From: Bradyrhizobium sp. Rc3b
GTDB lineage: Bacteria; Pseudomonadota; Alphaproteobacteria; Rhizobiales; Xanthobacteraceae
Reading direction: 5' to 3'
NCBI RefSeq assembly: GCF_900114915.1
Contig: NZ_FOUS01000004.1
Coordinates: 372,001-436,000, forward strand
DNA: 64,000 nt
This document shows, one piece after another, positions 1 to 9,315 of the stretch (positions are counted from its first letter, which is position 1; the number at the start of each line of letters is the position of its first letter). Both the position numbers and the translations under genes were made by a program. The notes under the pieces are model-generated. The model had not been told where the DNA came from. It saw only the letters and a program-made list of their open reading frames with translations, and searched no databases.

Positions 1-95
1 AGCGCCTGCTCCATATTGTTGATGTTGAAGGCCGGTACGCCGTAATCGTTCTCCGCCGCGTGGTCGAGCAATTGACGTAACGTGATCCGAGCCAT
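1..95 (-). CDS. fba: Class II fructose-bisphosphate aldolase, N-terminal fragment
   Basis: Only the first 31 codons are in the window; the gene continues beyond base 1. The visible residues begin [20 protein letters not shown] and then [11 protein letters not shown]. This is the typical start of zinc-dependent class II aldolases, which interconvert fructose 1,6-bisphosphate with dihydroxyacetone phosphate and glyceraldehyde 3-phosphate in the cytoplasm. A GGGAGA ribosome site lies 8-10 bases before the ATG. It follows pgk by 56 bp on the same strand, extending the tkt-gap-pgk-fba series. Zinc ligands and catalytic residues are outside the window, so the call rests on the N-terminus and context. 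Confidence 0.85.
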   Translation of the reverse strand, partial: MARITLRQLLDHAAENDYGVPAFNINNMEQA

Positions 96-151
96 CTGTC
101 TTTTTCTCCCGTTGGGGCCTTGCGGGGCCGCTGATTACTCGCCGATCTGGC

Positions 152-1348
152 TTACTTGACGCGCAAAACCTCGACGCCGGGCAGGGGCTTGCCTTCCATC
201 CATTCGAGGAACGCGCCACCGGCGGTCGAGACATAGGTGAAGTCACCGGCCACATGGGCCTGGTTGAGCGCCGCGACGGTGTCGCCGCCGCCTGCGATCG
301 AGATCAGCTTCTTGGCCTTGGTGCGCTCGGCGGCGTGCCTGGCGGCCGCGACCGTGCCGCGGTCGAACGGCTGCATCTCGAAGGCGCCGAGCGGTCCGTT
401 CCAGACCAAGGTTGCCGCATCGTCGATCGCGGCGTGGACGCGGGCGATCGATTGCGGGCCGACGTCGAGGATCATGCCGTCGGCCGGGATCGCATCGAGC
501 CCATAGGCGTGCGAGGGCGCGTTGGCAGCGAAATGATAGGCAACGGTGGCGTCGACGGGGAGGATGATGGCGCAGTTGGCCGCTTCCGCCTTCTCCATGA
601 TGCGCAGCGCGGTGGCGCTAAGATCCTTCTCGGCCAGCGACTTGCCGACCGCGACGCCCTGGGCGTGCAGGAAGGTGTTGGCCATGCCGCCGCCGATCAC
701 GAGCGCATCGACCTTGCTGACGAGGTTTTCGAGCAGGTCGATCTTGGTCGAGACTTTTGCGCCGCCGATGATCGCGATGACAGGCTTGGTCGGCGAGCCC
801 AGTGCCTTCTCCAGCGCATCGAGCTCGGCCTGCATGGTGCGGCCGGCATAGGCCGGCAGCTTGTGGCCGAGGCCTTCGGTCGTGGCGTGGGCGCGGTGCG
901 CCGCCGAGAACGCGTCATTGACCCAGATGTCGCCGAGCTTTGCCAGCTCCGCGACGAAGGCCGGATCGTTCTTTTCCTCTTCCTTGTGGAAGCGGGTATT
1001 TTCCAGACAGAGGATGTCGCCGTCGTTCAGGCTGGCGACGGCCTTGGCCGCGGGCTCGCCGATGCAGTCGTCGGCGAAGGCGACCGGCTTTTTCACCACC
1101 TTCGACACCGCTTCAGCGACGGGCTTGAGCGAGTCCTTGGCGTCTCGCCCCTTCGGCCGGCCGAAATGCGCGAGCAGGATGACCTTGCCGCCCTTGTCCG
1201 AGATTTCGGTGATGGTCGGCGCGACGCGCTCGATCCGGGTCGTGTCGCTGACGCGGCCATTGTCCATGGGCACGTTGAGATCGACGCGCAGCAGCACGCG
1301 CTTGCCCTTCACGTCGACGTCGTCGAGGGTACGGAATTTGGCGGACAT
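152..1348 (-). CDS. pgk: Phosphoglycerate kinase
   Basis: The 398-residue protein has the usual length for this family. It transfers phosphate between 1,3-bisphosphoglycerate and ADP in glycolysis and in the reverse direction in gluconeogenesis or the Calvin cycle. The N-terminal substrate half shows RVDLNVP near residue 22 and the conserved [10 protein letters not shown], and the C-terminal nucleotide half shows [14 protein letters not shown] and GGGDTVAAL. The start matches the family N-terminus ([20 protein letters not shown]). It lies 141 bp downstream of gap, with a palindromic repeat between them, and 56 bp before fba, so it belongs to the tkt-gap-pgk-fba series. No frame disruption is seen. 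Confidence 0.97.
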   Translation of the reverse strand: MSAKFRTLDDVDVKGKRVLLRVDLNVPMDNGRVSDTTRIERVAPTITEISDKGGKVILLAHFGRPKGRDAKDSLKPVAEAVSKVVKKPVAFADDCIGEPAAKAVASLNDGDILCLENTRFHKEEEKNDPAFVAELAKLGDIWVNDAFSAAHRAHATTEGLGHKLPAYAGRTMQAELDALEKALGSPTKPVIAIIGGAKVSTKIDLLENLVSKVDALVIGGGMANTFLHAQGVAVGKSLAEKDLSATALRIMEKAEAANCAIILPVDATVAYHFAANAPSHAYGLDAIPADGMILDVGPQSIARVHAAIDDAATLVWNGPLGAFEMQPFDRGTVAAARHAAERTKAKKLISIAGGGDTVAALNQAHVAGDFTYVSTAGGAFLEWMEGKPLPGVEVLRVK

Positions 1349-1362
1349 CGGGACACTCTCTT

Positions 1363-1477
1363 GTCCCGGGCGCTGCGCTGGCCGCGGAGCGGTGCGCTGC
1401 AGAACCGGGACCTACGCTGGAGGGACATGGGTCCCGGATCTACGATGCAGCGTTTCACGCTGCACCGCGCCCGGGAC
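1363..1477. repeat. Palindromic intergenic repeat (family R4) between gap and pgk
   Basis: The ends are inverted copies: GTCCCGGGCG at 1363-1372 and CGCCCGGGAC at 1468-1477. Inside are GCAGCG and CGCTGC pairs around GATGCAGCGTTTCACGCTGC. A shorter relative is at 58609-58661. It fills nearly all the gap-pgk spacer, so a gap-pgk transcript would carry this foldback, which could affect differential expression or stability. No protein is evident. It looks like a small non-autonomous repeat of the kind scattered through Bradyrhizobium chromosomes. Confidence 0.7.
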
Positions 1478-1489
1478 ACGAGAGCGGAG

Positions 1490-2497
1490 TTAGATCACCT
1501 TCGCGATCGCAGCGGCGGTGTCCGCCATGCGGTTCGAGAAGCCCCACTCATTGTCGTACCAGGACATCACGCGCACCAGCGTGCCGTTCTGCACCTTGGT
1601 CTGGTCCTCGTGGAAGGTCGAGGAATGCGGGTCGTGGTTGAAGTCGATCGAGACGTTCGGCGCATTGGTGTAGCCGAGGATGCCCTTGAGCTGCTGCTCG
1701 CTGGCGCGCTTCATCGCCGCGTTGATCTCCTTGGCGTCGGTGGCGCGCTTGGCGACGATCTTGAGGTCGACGACCGAGACGTTCGGGGTCGGCACGCGGA
1801 TCGCGACGCCGTCGAGCTTGCCCTTGAGCTCCGGCAGCACGAGGCCGATCGCCTTCGCAGCACCGGTCGAGGTCGGGATCATCGACATCGCAGCCGCGCG
1901 GCCGCGATAGAGATCCTTATGCATCGTATCGAGCGTCGGCTGGTCGCCGGTATAGGCGTGGATCGTGGTCATGAAGCCGGTCTCGATGCCGACGAGATCG
2001 TTCAGCACCTTGGCAACCGGCGCCAGGCAGTTGGTGGTGCAGGAGCCGTTGGAGATGACCAGGTGCTCCTTGGTCAGCGTCTCATGGTTGACGCCGTAGA
2101 CGATGGTGGCGTCGGCGCCGTCGGCGGGCGCGGAGACCAGCACGCGCTTGGCGCCGGCGGTCAGATGCGCGGACGCCTTGTCCTTCGAGGTGAAGATGCC
2201 GGTGCATTCCATCGCGATGTCGACGCCGAGATCCTTCCACGGCAGCTTCGAGGGATCGCGCTCGGCGGTCACCTTGATCTTGCCGCTGCCGAGATTGATC
2301 GTATCGCCGTCGACGGTGACGGTGCCGGGGAAACGGCCATGGACGCTGTCGAAGCGGAGCAGATGGGCGTTGGTCTCGACCGGACCGAGATCATTGATGC
2401 CGACGACCTCGATGTCCTTGCGGCCGGACTCGGCGATAGCCCGCAGGATGTTGCGGCCGATGCGGCCAAAACCGTTAATTCCAACGCGGACTGCCAT
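1490..2497 (-). CDS. gap: Type I glyceraldehyde-3-phosphate dehydrogenase
   Basis: This 335-residue protein is full length. It has the Rossmann start [12 protein letters not shown], the catalytic cysteine motif [11 protein letters not shown] near residue 150, the HAYTGDQ segment, and the C-terminal [13 protein letters not shown]. It oxidises glyceraldehyde 3-phosphate to 1,3-bisphosphoglycerate using NAD(P) and phosphate. An AAGGAG ribosome site lies about 8 bases upstream of the ATG, which supports this start. It sits between tkt (148 bp upstream) and pgk. Whether it is mainly glycolytic or serves carbon fixation cannot be told from the sequence. Confidence 0.97.
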   Translation of the reverse strand: MAVRVGINGFGRIGRNILRAIAESGRKDIEVVGINDLGPVETNAHLLRFDSVHGRFPGTVTVDGDTINLGSGKIKVTAERDPSKLPWKDLGVDIAMECTGIFTSKDKASAHLTAGAKRVLVSAPADGADATIVYGVNHETLTKEHLVISNGSCTTNCLAPVAKVLNDLVGIETGFMTTIHAYTGDQPTLDTMHKDLYRGRAAAMSMIPTSTGAAKAIGLVLPELKGKLDGVAIRVPTPNVSVVDLKIVAKRATDAKEINAAMKRASEQQLKGILGYTNAPNVSIDFNHDPHSSTFHEDQTKVQNGTLVRVMSWYDNEWGFSNRMADTAAAIAKVI

Positions 2498-2645
2498 GTT
2501 TCGTCTCCTTCAATGACCGTTGTCATCCCGCACAACGCGCTTTGCGCGCCTGCGAGGGTTTTTTAGGGGCGGGCGCCCGGTTCGGCCGGGCGGTGCTTGA
2601 TCATATGGAAGACTAGGTAGTCCTTTTTTGCGGCAAGCTCAACTC

Positions 2646-4631
<1,986 letters not shown>

Positions 4632-5014
4632 GTCTGAAATCCGTCTGAAATGAGGCGCTTGGAGGCGGTGTACGCCCGCGCGGGAGGAGCCTGGCGGCCA
4701 CTGAAGGTCGGGGCTGGGATAGCACCTCGGTTCCGGGAGTCCAAGGCAGTCAAACGCCGATTCGGCCGTAAAAGTTGCCTGCGGCACGCTTCGAAGGGGG
4801 GCTCCGTTTCGGAGCTGATCGCGCCGGCAGGAACCCATGGATCGGGATGATCGCTCCTGATCTAGCAGTGCATAGTTTCGCGGCGGCGTTGCGCTTGGCT
4901 AGCTTGCCACGTAAATTTCTGCTTCTAACCGCTTGCCGAACCGAGTCTTTTGCCGGACGGCACGCCCCAGGAAAAGGCCACTGGGCAAAGGCCACAGGTT
5001 CCGCCGCTGACTAC
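4632..5014. promoter_or_regulatory. Divergent intergenic region tkt / DUF4164-zapA
   Basis: These 383 bases separate the tkt start (minus) from the DUF4164 start (plus) and must hold both promoters. Short open frames cross it, but none has a protein-like composition or a convincing ribosome site. I could not define a -35/-10 pair or operator with confidence. A CbbR-like LysR site is possible given the neighbouring carbon genes, but no clear symmetric T-N11-A element stood out. Confidence 0.4.
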
Positions 5015-5335
5015 ATGAACGATCGCGTGTCCAACAGTGCCGCCATGACGGAGTCCTCCGCGGTCGAGATCGAGATCGCGACCCGCAGGCTGATGGCGGC
5101 GCTCGACGCGCTCGAAAGCGCGGTCGAGCGGCGGCGCGATGCTGATCGCGACGAGAACGAGCTTGCGGCACGAATCCAGGCACTGGGCGCGGATCGCTCG
5201 CGGCTCGCCGACGAGCTCGACGGCGCGCTGGTGAAGGCGCGCAAGCTCGAGCGCACCAATCGCGAGATTTCCGACCGGCTGGATTCCGCGATCGTCACGA
5301 TACGCTCGGTGCTCGATACCGGAGAGGACGGATGA
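5015..5335 (+). CDS. DUF4164 family small coiled-coil protein
   Basis: This is a 106-residue acidic protein, mostly heptad-like helix: RRLMAALDALESAVERRRDA, then ADRSRLADELDGALVKARKL and REISDRLDSAIVTIRSVL. Its position directly before zapA, with an ATGA overlap, matches the DUF4164 proteins of alphaproteobacteria; their biochemical role is not known. A link to FtsZ-ring assembly is inferred only from operon position. A second in-frame ATG at 5045 (MTESSAVE) is an equally plausible start; neither has a strong ribosome site. The frame extends further upstream but without family-like sequence. Confidence 0.75.
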   Translation: MNDRVSNSAAMTESSAVEIEIATRRLMAALDALESAVERRRDADRDENELAARIQALGADRSRLADELDGALVKARKLERTNREISDRLDSAIVTIRSVLDTGEDG

Positions 5336-5715
5336 GCCACATCAACGTCACCATCAATGGCCGGCAATACCGCATGGCCTGCGAGGAGGGCCAGGAGGTG
5401 CGGCTGCTCAAGCTCGCGGAAAGCTTGGAGACGCGGATCCAGTCGCTGCGCGGAAAATTCGGCGAGATCGGCGATGCGCGCCTCACCGTGATGGCGGCGC
5501 TGACCGTCTGCGACGAGCTTGTCGATGCCGGCAACCGTGTCCGCACCATGGAGCAGGAGCTGACCGAGCTCAGGGACTTCCGCAACGCCGCCGTCGAGCG
5601 CGCCCGGATGACGCAGACCGCCGTGGTGAATGCCCTGAACGCTGCGGCCGAACGCATCGAGAAGTCGACCCAGGTCCTGAACCGGACCGTCGGCAATGGG
5701 ATTGCGATCGGGTAG
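5332..5715 (+). CDS. zapA: Cell division protein ZapA
   Basis: The 127-residue protein shows the ZapA N-terminal domain (HINVTINGRQYRMACEEGQE, then RLLKLAESLETRIQSLRGK) followed by a long C-terminal helix (DELVDAGNRVRTMEQELTEL) that forms the coiled-coil dimer. ZapA bundles FtsZ filaments at midcell. Its ATG overlaps the stop of the DUF4164 gene, so the two are co-translated. The genes that follow are 6S RNA and fthC, the classical zapA-ssrS-ygfA neighbourhood found widely in proteobacteria, which strengthens all three calls. Confidence 0.92.
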   Translation: MSHINVTINGRQYRMACEEGQEVRLLKLAESLETRIQSLRGKFGEIGDARLTVMAALTVCDELVDAGNRVRTMEQELTELRDFRNAAVERARMTQTAVVNALNAAAERIEKSTQVLNRTVGNGIAIG

Positions 5716-5758
5716 CGTCCGCGGATCGCAGCTGGTTCGCTCAATGTGTCCGCGCGCG

Positions 5759-5940
5759 TACCCTCCCCTGGAGGGTCCGGGACGAGCGAAGCTCGCCCGT
5801 GGGTCGATCGCGCGCAGCGCGAGCGGGGTGGGGTGATCTCTCCACACGAACACTGTTGGAGGGTGGAGGGACCGTCACCCCACCCCGTCTCACATTTCGC
5901 TGCGCTCAATGTGAGCCGACCTCCCCCTCCAGGGAGGGTA
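5759..5940. repeat. Long inverted repeat between zapA and 6S RNA
   Basis: The ends are near-perfect inverted copies: TACCCTCCCCTGGAGGG at 5759-5775 and CCCTCCAGGGAGGGTA at 5925-5940, differing by one base. The interior is GC-rich and contains further pairs such as GCGCGCAGCGCG and the CGCTGCGCTCAATGTG segment. It accounts for most of the 334 bases between zapA and the 6S RNA, and no coding potential is seen. It resembles the common bradyrhizobial CCTC-rich intergenic palindromes and could end or stabilise the zapA transcript. Confidence 0.65.
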
Positions 5941-6017
5941 AGAAGCGCGCGGCGGAAGCGAGGCTGCTCGTCGGGCTGGCGATTCGTCAGTATCGTTGTT
6001 ACATTGCGCGGGCGAGG

Positions 6018-6045
6018 CTGCGACGCGCGTCAGGAGCCATATATC
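6018..6045 (+). promoter_or_regulatory. Candidate promoter of 6S RNA
   Basis: A weak CTGCGA (6018-6023) and a TATATC (6040-6045) lie 16 bases apart. A start about 6-7 bases after the second element would fall at 6050-6052, exactly where the proposed 6S closing stem begins. The -35 match is poor, so this is a position-based inference. Confidence 0.35.
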
Positions 6046-6049
6046 CCCG

Positions 6050-6215
6050 GGGCCTTATCGATCCTTTAGGGAACTGTCCCTGGCCGGGCCCGTGGGCCCG
6101 GACATATGGTGCCCACCTACTTTCGTAGGGAACTCCGGGATCGAGTGCTTCAACGGCGTACGCGGCTTCGCACTTTTGTTTGCTTGGTTTGTGCTTGTTG
6201 AAACGATTGCGGCCC
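6050..6215 (+). ncRNA. ssrS: 6S RNA
   Basis: 6S RNA binds the housekeeping RNA polymerase holoenzyme and mimics an open promoter. Three points support it here. The position is between zapA and fthC, the conserved location of ssrS. The two ends can pair: GGGCC followed by ATCG near 6050-6060 with CGAT and then GGCCC at 6204-6215, giving the closing stem of a molecule of about 165 nt. Internally there are stable hairpins: CCGGGCCC/GGGCCCGG around 6083-6100 and CCTAC-TTTC-GTAGG at 6116-6129, with ATCC (6060-6063) able to pair with GGAT (6138-6141). Ends are approximate. Confidence 0.72.
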
Positions 6216-6364
6216 AGTTCAACAGGTGTCATGCCCTGCCCAGTGCGCAATTGTGCATGGGGACCGGAGCATCCAGTACGCCGCGGCCTTTGTGTGAATC
6301 ACCACCGCCTCTGGAATACTGGATCGTCCGCATTCGCGGGTGATGACGTGGGGGACCAAAGCGC

Positions 6365-6961
6365 ATGCCCAACTCCAAAGCCGAACTCCGTGCCAAGGCC
6401 CTGGCGGCACGCGACGCGCTCAGCGAGAAGAAGCGCAGCGCCGCCGCCGCAAAGCTCGCCAAGCGCGGACTGCCGTTCCAGCTTCTGCCCGGCAGCATCG
6501 TCTCCGGCTATTCGCCGATCCGCAGCGAGATCGATCCGATGCCGCTGCTGAAGAAGCTCGCCGAAGAGGGCGCAAAGCTGGCGCTGCCTTGCGTCACCGC
6601 GCGCGGCCAGTCGCTGATCTTCCGCATCTTCCACCCGAACGATCGCCTGATGCTCGGCCCGCTCGGCATTCCCGAGCCGTCGCCAGCCGCAAGCGAAGTC
6701 ATTCCGGATATCATGCTGACGCCGCTGGCGGCGTTCGACCGTCTCGGCCATCGCATCGGCTATGGCGCGGGGCATTACGACTTCACCTTCGCGCATTTGC
6801 GCAAGGCCAAGAATATCGTCGGCATCGGGCTCGCTTTTGCAGCGCAGGAGATCAAGGCGGTTCCGGCACTATCCCACGACGTCGCGCTGGATTATGTGCT
6901 AACGGAATCGGACGTGTTCGATTTCCGGAGTTCTGAAGTTGCGCATTCTCTTCGTGGGTGA
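6365..6961 (+). CDS. fthC: 5-formyltetrahydrofolate cyclo-ligase
   Basis: This 198-residue enzyme converts 5-formyl-THF to 5,10-methenyl-THF with ATP, salvaging the inhibitory folate form. The N-terminus KAELRAKALAARDALSEKKR, the middle GYSPIRSEIDPMPLL and the C-terminal phosphate-binding loop GYGAGHYDFTFA (family form GxGxGYYD) are all visible. The gene corresponds to ygfA of the zapA-ssrS-ygfA locus. A GGGGGACC stretch serves as ribosome site. Its last 23 bases overlap the next gene, so the two are probably translationally coupled. Confidence 0.92.
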   Translation: MPNSKAELRAKALAARDALSEKKRSAAAAKLAKRGLPFQLLPGSIVSGYSPIRSEIDPMPLLKKLAEEGAKLALPCVTARGQSLIFRIFHPNDRLMLGPLGIPEPSPAASEVIPDIMLTPLAAFDRLGHRIGYGAGHYDFTFAHLRKAKNIVGIGLAFAAQEIKAVPALSHDVALDYVLTESDVFDFRSSEVAHSLRG

Positions 6962-7763
6962 CGTCGTCGGCCGTGCAGGACGCACGGCCATCGCCGACTA
7001 TCTGCCCGGCATGGTCAAGGACTGGTCGCTCGATTTCGTCGTCGTCAACGGCGAGAATTCCGCCGGCGGCTTCGGCATCACGGAAGCGATCTATCAGGAG
7101 TTTCTCGATGCCGGCGCCGACGCGGTGACGCTCGGCAACCATTCCTGGGACCAGCGTGAAGCGCTTGTGTTCATCGAGCGTGCCGAGCGCCTGGTGCGTC
7201 CGGCGAACTATCCGCGCGGCACGCCCGGCCGCGGCGCAGCCCTGGTCGAGACCAAGAATGGCAAGCATGCGCTCGTCGTCAACGCTTTGGGCCGCGTCTT
7301 CATGACCCCGTTCGATGATCCCTTCGCCGCGCTGGAGCGCGAGTTAGGGGCCTGTCCGCTCGGCGTTGCCGCCGATGCCGTCGTCGTCGACTTCCATTGC
7401 GAGGCGAGCAGCGAGAAGCAGGGCATCGGCTTCTTCTGCGACGGCCGCGCCAGCCTCGTCGTCGGCACGCACACCCATGTGCCGACTGCCGACCATCAGA
7501 TCTTGTCGGGCGGCACCGCCTACATGACCGATGCCGGCATGACCGGCGATTACGATTCCATCATCGGCATGCAGAAGGAAGAGCCGCTGCGCAGGTTCAC
7601 CTTGGGGATTCCGTCGGGGAGATTCGAGCCGGCCGCGGGCGCTGCAACGCTGAGCGGTGTCGCGGTGGAGACGGATGATGCAACGGGCCTCGCGCTCAAG
7701 ATCGCACCGGTGCGCGTCGGCGGAAGGCTGGAGCCGACGACGCCGAAGTTCTGGTTGAGTTAG
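6939..7763 (+). CDS. YmdB/TIGR00282 family metallophosphoesterase
   Basis: The 274-residue protein starts at a TTG inside the end of fthC (MRILFVGDVVGRAGR). Metal-binding motifs of the calcineurin-like fold are GDVVGRAG, NGENSAGG, LGNHSWDQ, DFHCEASSEK and the late GTHTHVPTADHQIL. These match the YmdB-type phosphodiesterases, one of which acts on 2',3'-cyclic nucleotides. It lacks a signal peptide, so it should be cytoplasmic. The alphaproteobacterial substrate is not established. Overlap with fthC indicates one transcript. Confidence 0.88.
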   Translation: MRILFVGDVVGRAGRTAIADYLPGMVKDWSLDFVVVNGENSAGGFGITEAIYQEFLDAGADAVTLGNHSWDQREALVFIERAERLVRPANYPRGTPGRGAALVETKNGKHALVVNALGRVFMTPFDDPFAALERELGACPLGVAADAVVVDFHCEASSEKQGIGFFCDGRASLVVGTHTHVPTADHQILSGGTAYMTDAGMTGDYDSIIGMQKEEPLRRFTLGIPSGRFEPAAGAATLSGVAVETDDATGLALKIAPVRVGGRLEPTTPKFWLS

Positions 7764-7784
7764 CAGAGCCGCGTCAACCTCGGT

Positions 7785-7914
7785 GTCGTCCCCGCGAACG
7801 CGGGGACCCATAACCCCAGGGAGTAATATGGGGCAAAGCTCCCAGCCGAGTCATCGTCAAACTACTCCCTGTGGGTATGGGTCCCGGATCTGCGCTTCGC
7901 TTGTCCGGGACGAC
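7785..7914. repeat. Palindromic intergenic repeat (family R3)
   Basis: One end is GTCGTCCCCGCG-type, the other GTCCGGGACGAC, with nested CCCATAACCCC and GGGTATGGG pairs and an AGGGAGTA...TACTCCCT pair inside. The same composite occurs at 60176-60317 in the opposite orientation. It fills the space between the YmdB-like gene and the converging cytochrome gene and could act as a bidirectional terminator, although no T-tract follows it. Confidence 0.7.
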
Positions 7915-7971
7915 GGCCGAGATTGACGCGCGCGATTGCGCATCAATCTCGCCGCAAGTAACGCCGGCTGC

Positions 7972-9315
7972 CTACTCCGCCGTCTGCCCCCGCAGCTCCG
8001 CGATATCCTTTGCCGTCAGCTTCGAGCCCTTCGTCCCGAACCGCGCCGTGACGTAGTTCGCCACCGCCGCGATCTCGTCGTCGGTATACGCATTGCCGAA
8101 CGCCGGCATCGAAAGTGCGCCATCCGGCGTGTGCCGCTTCGTACCTGACAGCACGATCTGCGCGACGTTGGTGGCGGCGGGGTCGTTGACGGCCCAGGTG
8201 CCGGTGAGCGTTGCCATCGGGGACACCGGGCTCTCGCCGCTCCAGCCGTGACAGCTGGCGCAGGCGCTGGCGAACACCTTCTTGCCGCGTGCGTCCGCCG
8301 TGACGCCGTCCTTGTGCGAGGCGGGCGCGACCGGCGCCGTGGTCGCGGGCAGATCGGGCGAGGGCTGCGGCGGCACGCTGCGCAGATAAGCAACGATGGA
8401 GCGGATGTCTTCGGGGGCGAACTGGCTAAAACTATGGTCGACCGCTTCACCCATCGGCCCCGAGGCCGAGCCGTGGCCCGGCGCATGGCCGAGCGACAGA
8501 TAGGAGATCAGATCCTGGTCGCTCCAATTGCCAAGACCCGTCGCCTTGTCGGAGGAGATGTTGAAGGCGCGCCAGCCCGCCGTGATCGCGCCGGCGAACT
8601 TCCTGCGGTTATCCAGCGCAAAACCGAGATTGCGCGGGGTGTGGCATTCGCCGCAATGCGCCAGCGCTTCGACAAGATACGCGCCTCTGTTCCAATCCGG
8701 GCTCTTCGAAGTATCGGGTGCAAAGCGCGTGTCCGGATTGAACACGGCAGACCAGGCAATCATCGCCCAACGCTGGTTGAACGGGAACGACAGCGTATTG
8801 TCCGGCGCCTTCGCGCGCACCGGCGGCAGGCTGAACAGATAGGCCTTCACCGCCAGCACGTCCTCATCCGTCATGAACGTGTAGGACGTGTACGGCATCG
8901 CCGGATAGAGCCGCGCGCCGTCGCGACGCTTGCCGTGCTGGACCGCGTTCAGAAATTCCTGGTCGCTGTAATTGCCGATGCCGGTGTCCTTGTCCGGCGT
9001 GATGTTGGTGGAATAGAGCGTGCCGAACGGCAGCTTGAACGCGAGCCCGCCGGAATAGTCCTTCTCGCCCGGCTTGGTGTGGCAGACCATGCAGTCCGCC
9101 GCCTTGGCGAGATATTCGCCGCGCTCGACCAGGCTTGCCTTCTCCAGCTTGGCGGGCACGCCGGTCGGCTTGCCGGCGCGATAATCCGCCAGCGCCACCT
9201 TCGTGCCGCCGGCGAAGTCGAGCGGACCGGGCCCGCGAATGATCCAGACGCCGAGCCCTGCTGCGACGATGGCGATCGCAGCGACGCTTGTGAGGATACG
9301 CATCTTGCCGCTCAT
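7972..9315 (-). CDS. Triheme c-type cytochrome, electron acceptor subunit of a molybdenum dehydrogenase
   Basis: The 447-residue protein has one N-terminal membrane segment or signal anchor (residues 7-26) and three CxxCH heme sites: CMVCH at 75-79, CGECH at 221-225 and CASCH at 352-356. This is the layout of cytochrome subunits of periplasmic alcohol, aldehyde and nicotinate-type dehydrogenases, which pass electrons to the respiratory chain. Its start overlaps the end of the Mo subunit by ATGA, so it is the last gene of a three-gene operon. Axial methionines such as PAMPYT and SMPAFGN are visible. The substrate of the complex cannot be read from the sequence. Confidence 0.9.
   Translation of the reverse strand: MSGKMRILTSVAAIAIVAAGLGVWIIRGPGPLDFAGGTKVALADYRAGKPTGVPAKLEKASLVERGEYLAKAADCMVCHTKPGEKDYSGGLAFKLPFGTLYSTNITPDKDTGIGNYSDQEFLNAVQHGKRRDGARLYPAMPYTSYTFMTDEDVLAVKAYLFSLPPVRAKAPDNTLSFPFNQRWAMIAWSAVFNPDTRFAPDTSKSPDWNRGAYLVEALAHCGECHTPRNLGFALDNRRKFAGAITAGWRAFNISSDKATGLGNWSDQDLISYLSLGHAPGHGSASGPMGEAVDHSFSQFAPEDIRSIVAYLRSVPPQPSPDLPATTAPVAPASHKDGVTADARGKKVFASACASCHGWSGESPVSPMATLTGTWAVNDPAATNVAQIVLSGTKRHTPDGALSMPAFGNAYTDDEIAAVANYVTARFGTKGSKLTAKDIAELRGQTAE

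Noticed and set aside
254..2566. A 770-codon open frame on the plus strand across pgk and gap
   Set aside because: It is antisense to two highly conserved genes and its translation is Arg/Gly/Asp-rich without any domain; high GC3 makes such long antisense frames common.
2530..2570. GCGCGCTTTGCGCGC-type hairpin followed by TTTTTT as a plus-strand terminator
   Set aside because: No plus-strand gene ends there, and the T-run is separated from the stem by nine bases; it lies in the leader region of gap on the other strand.
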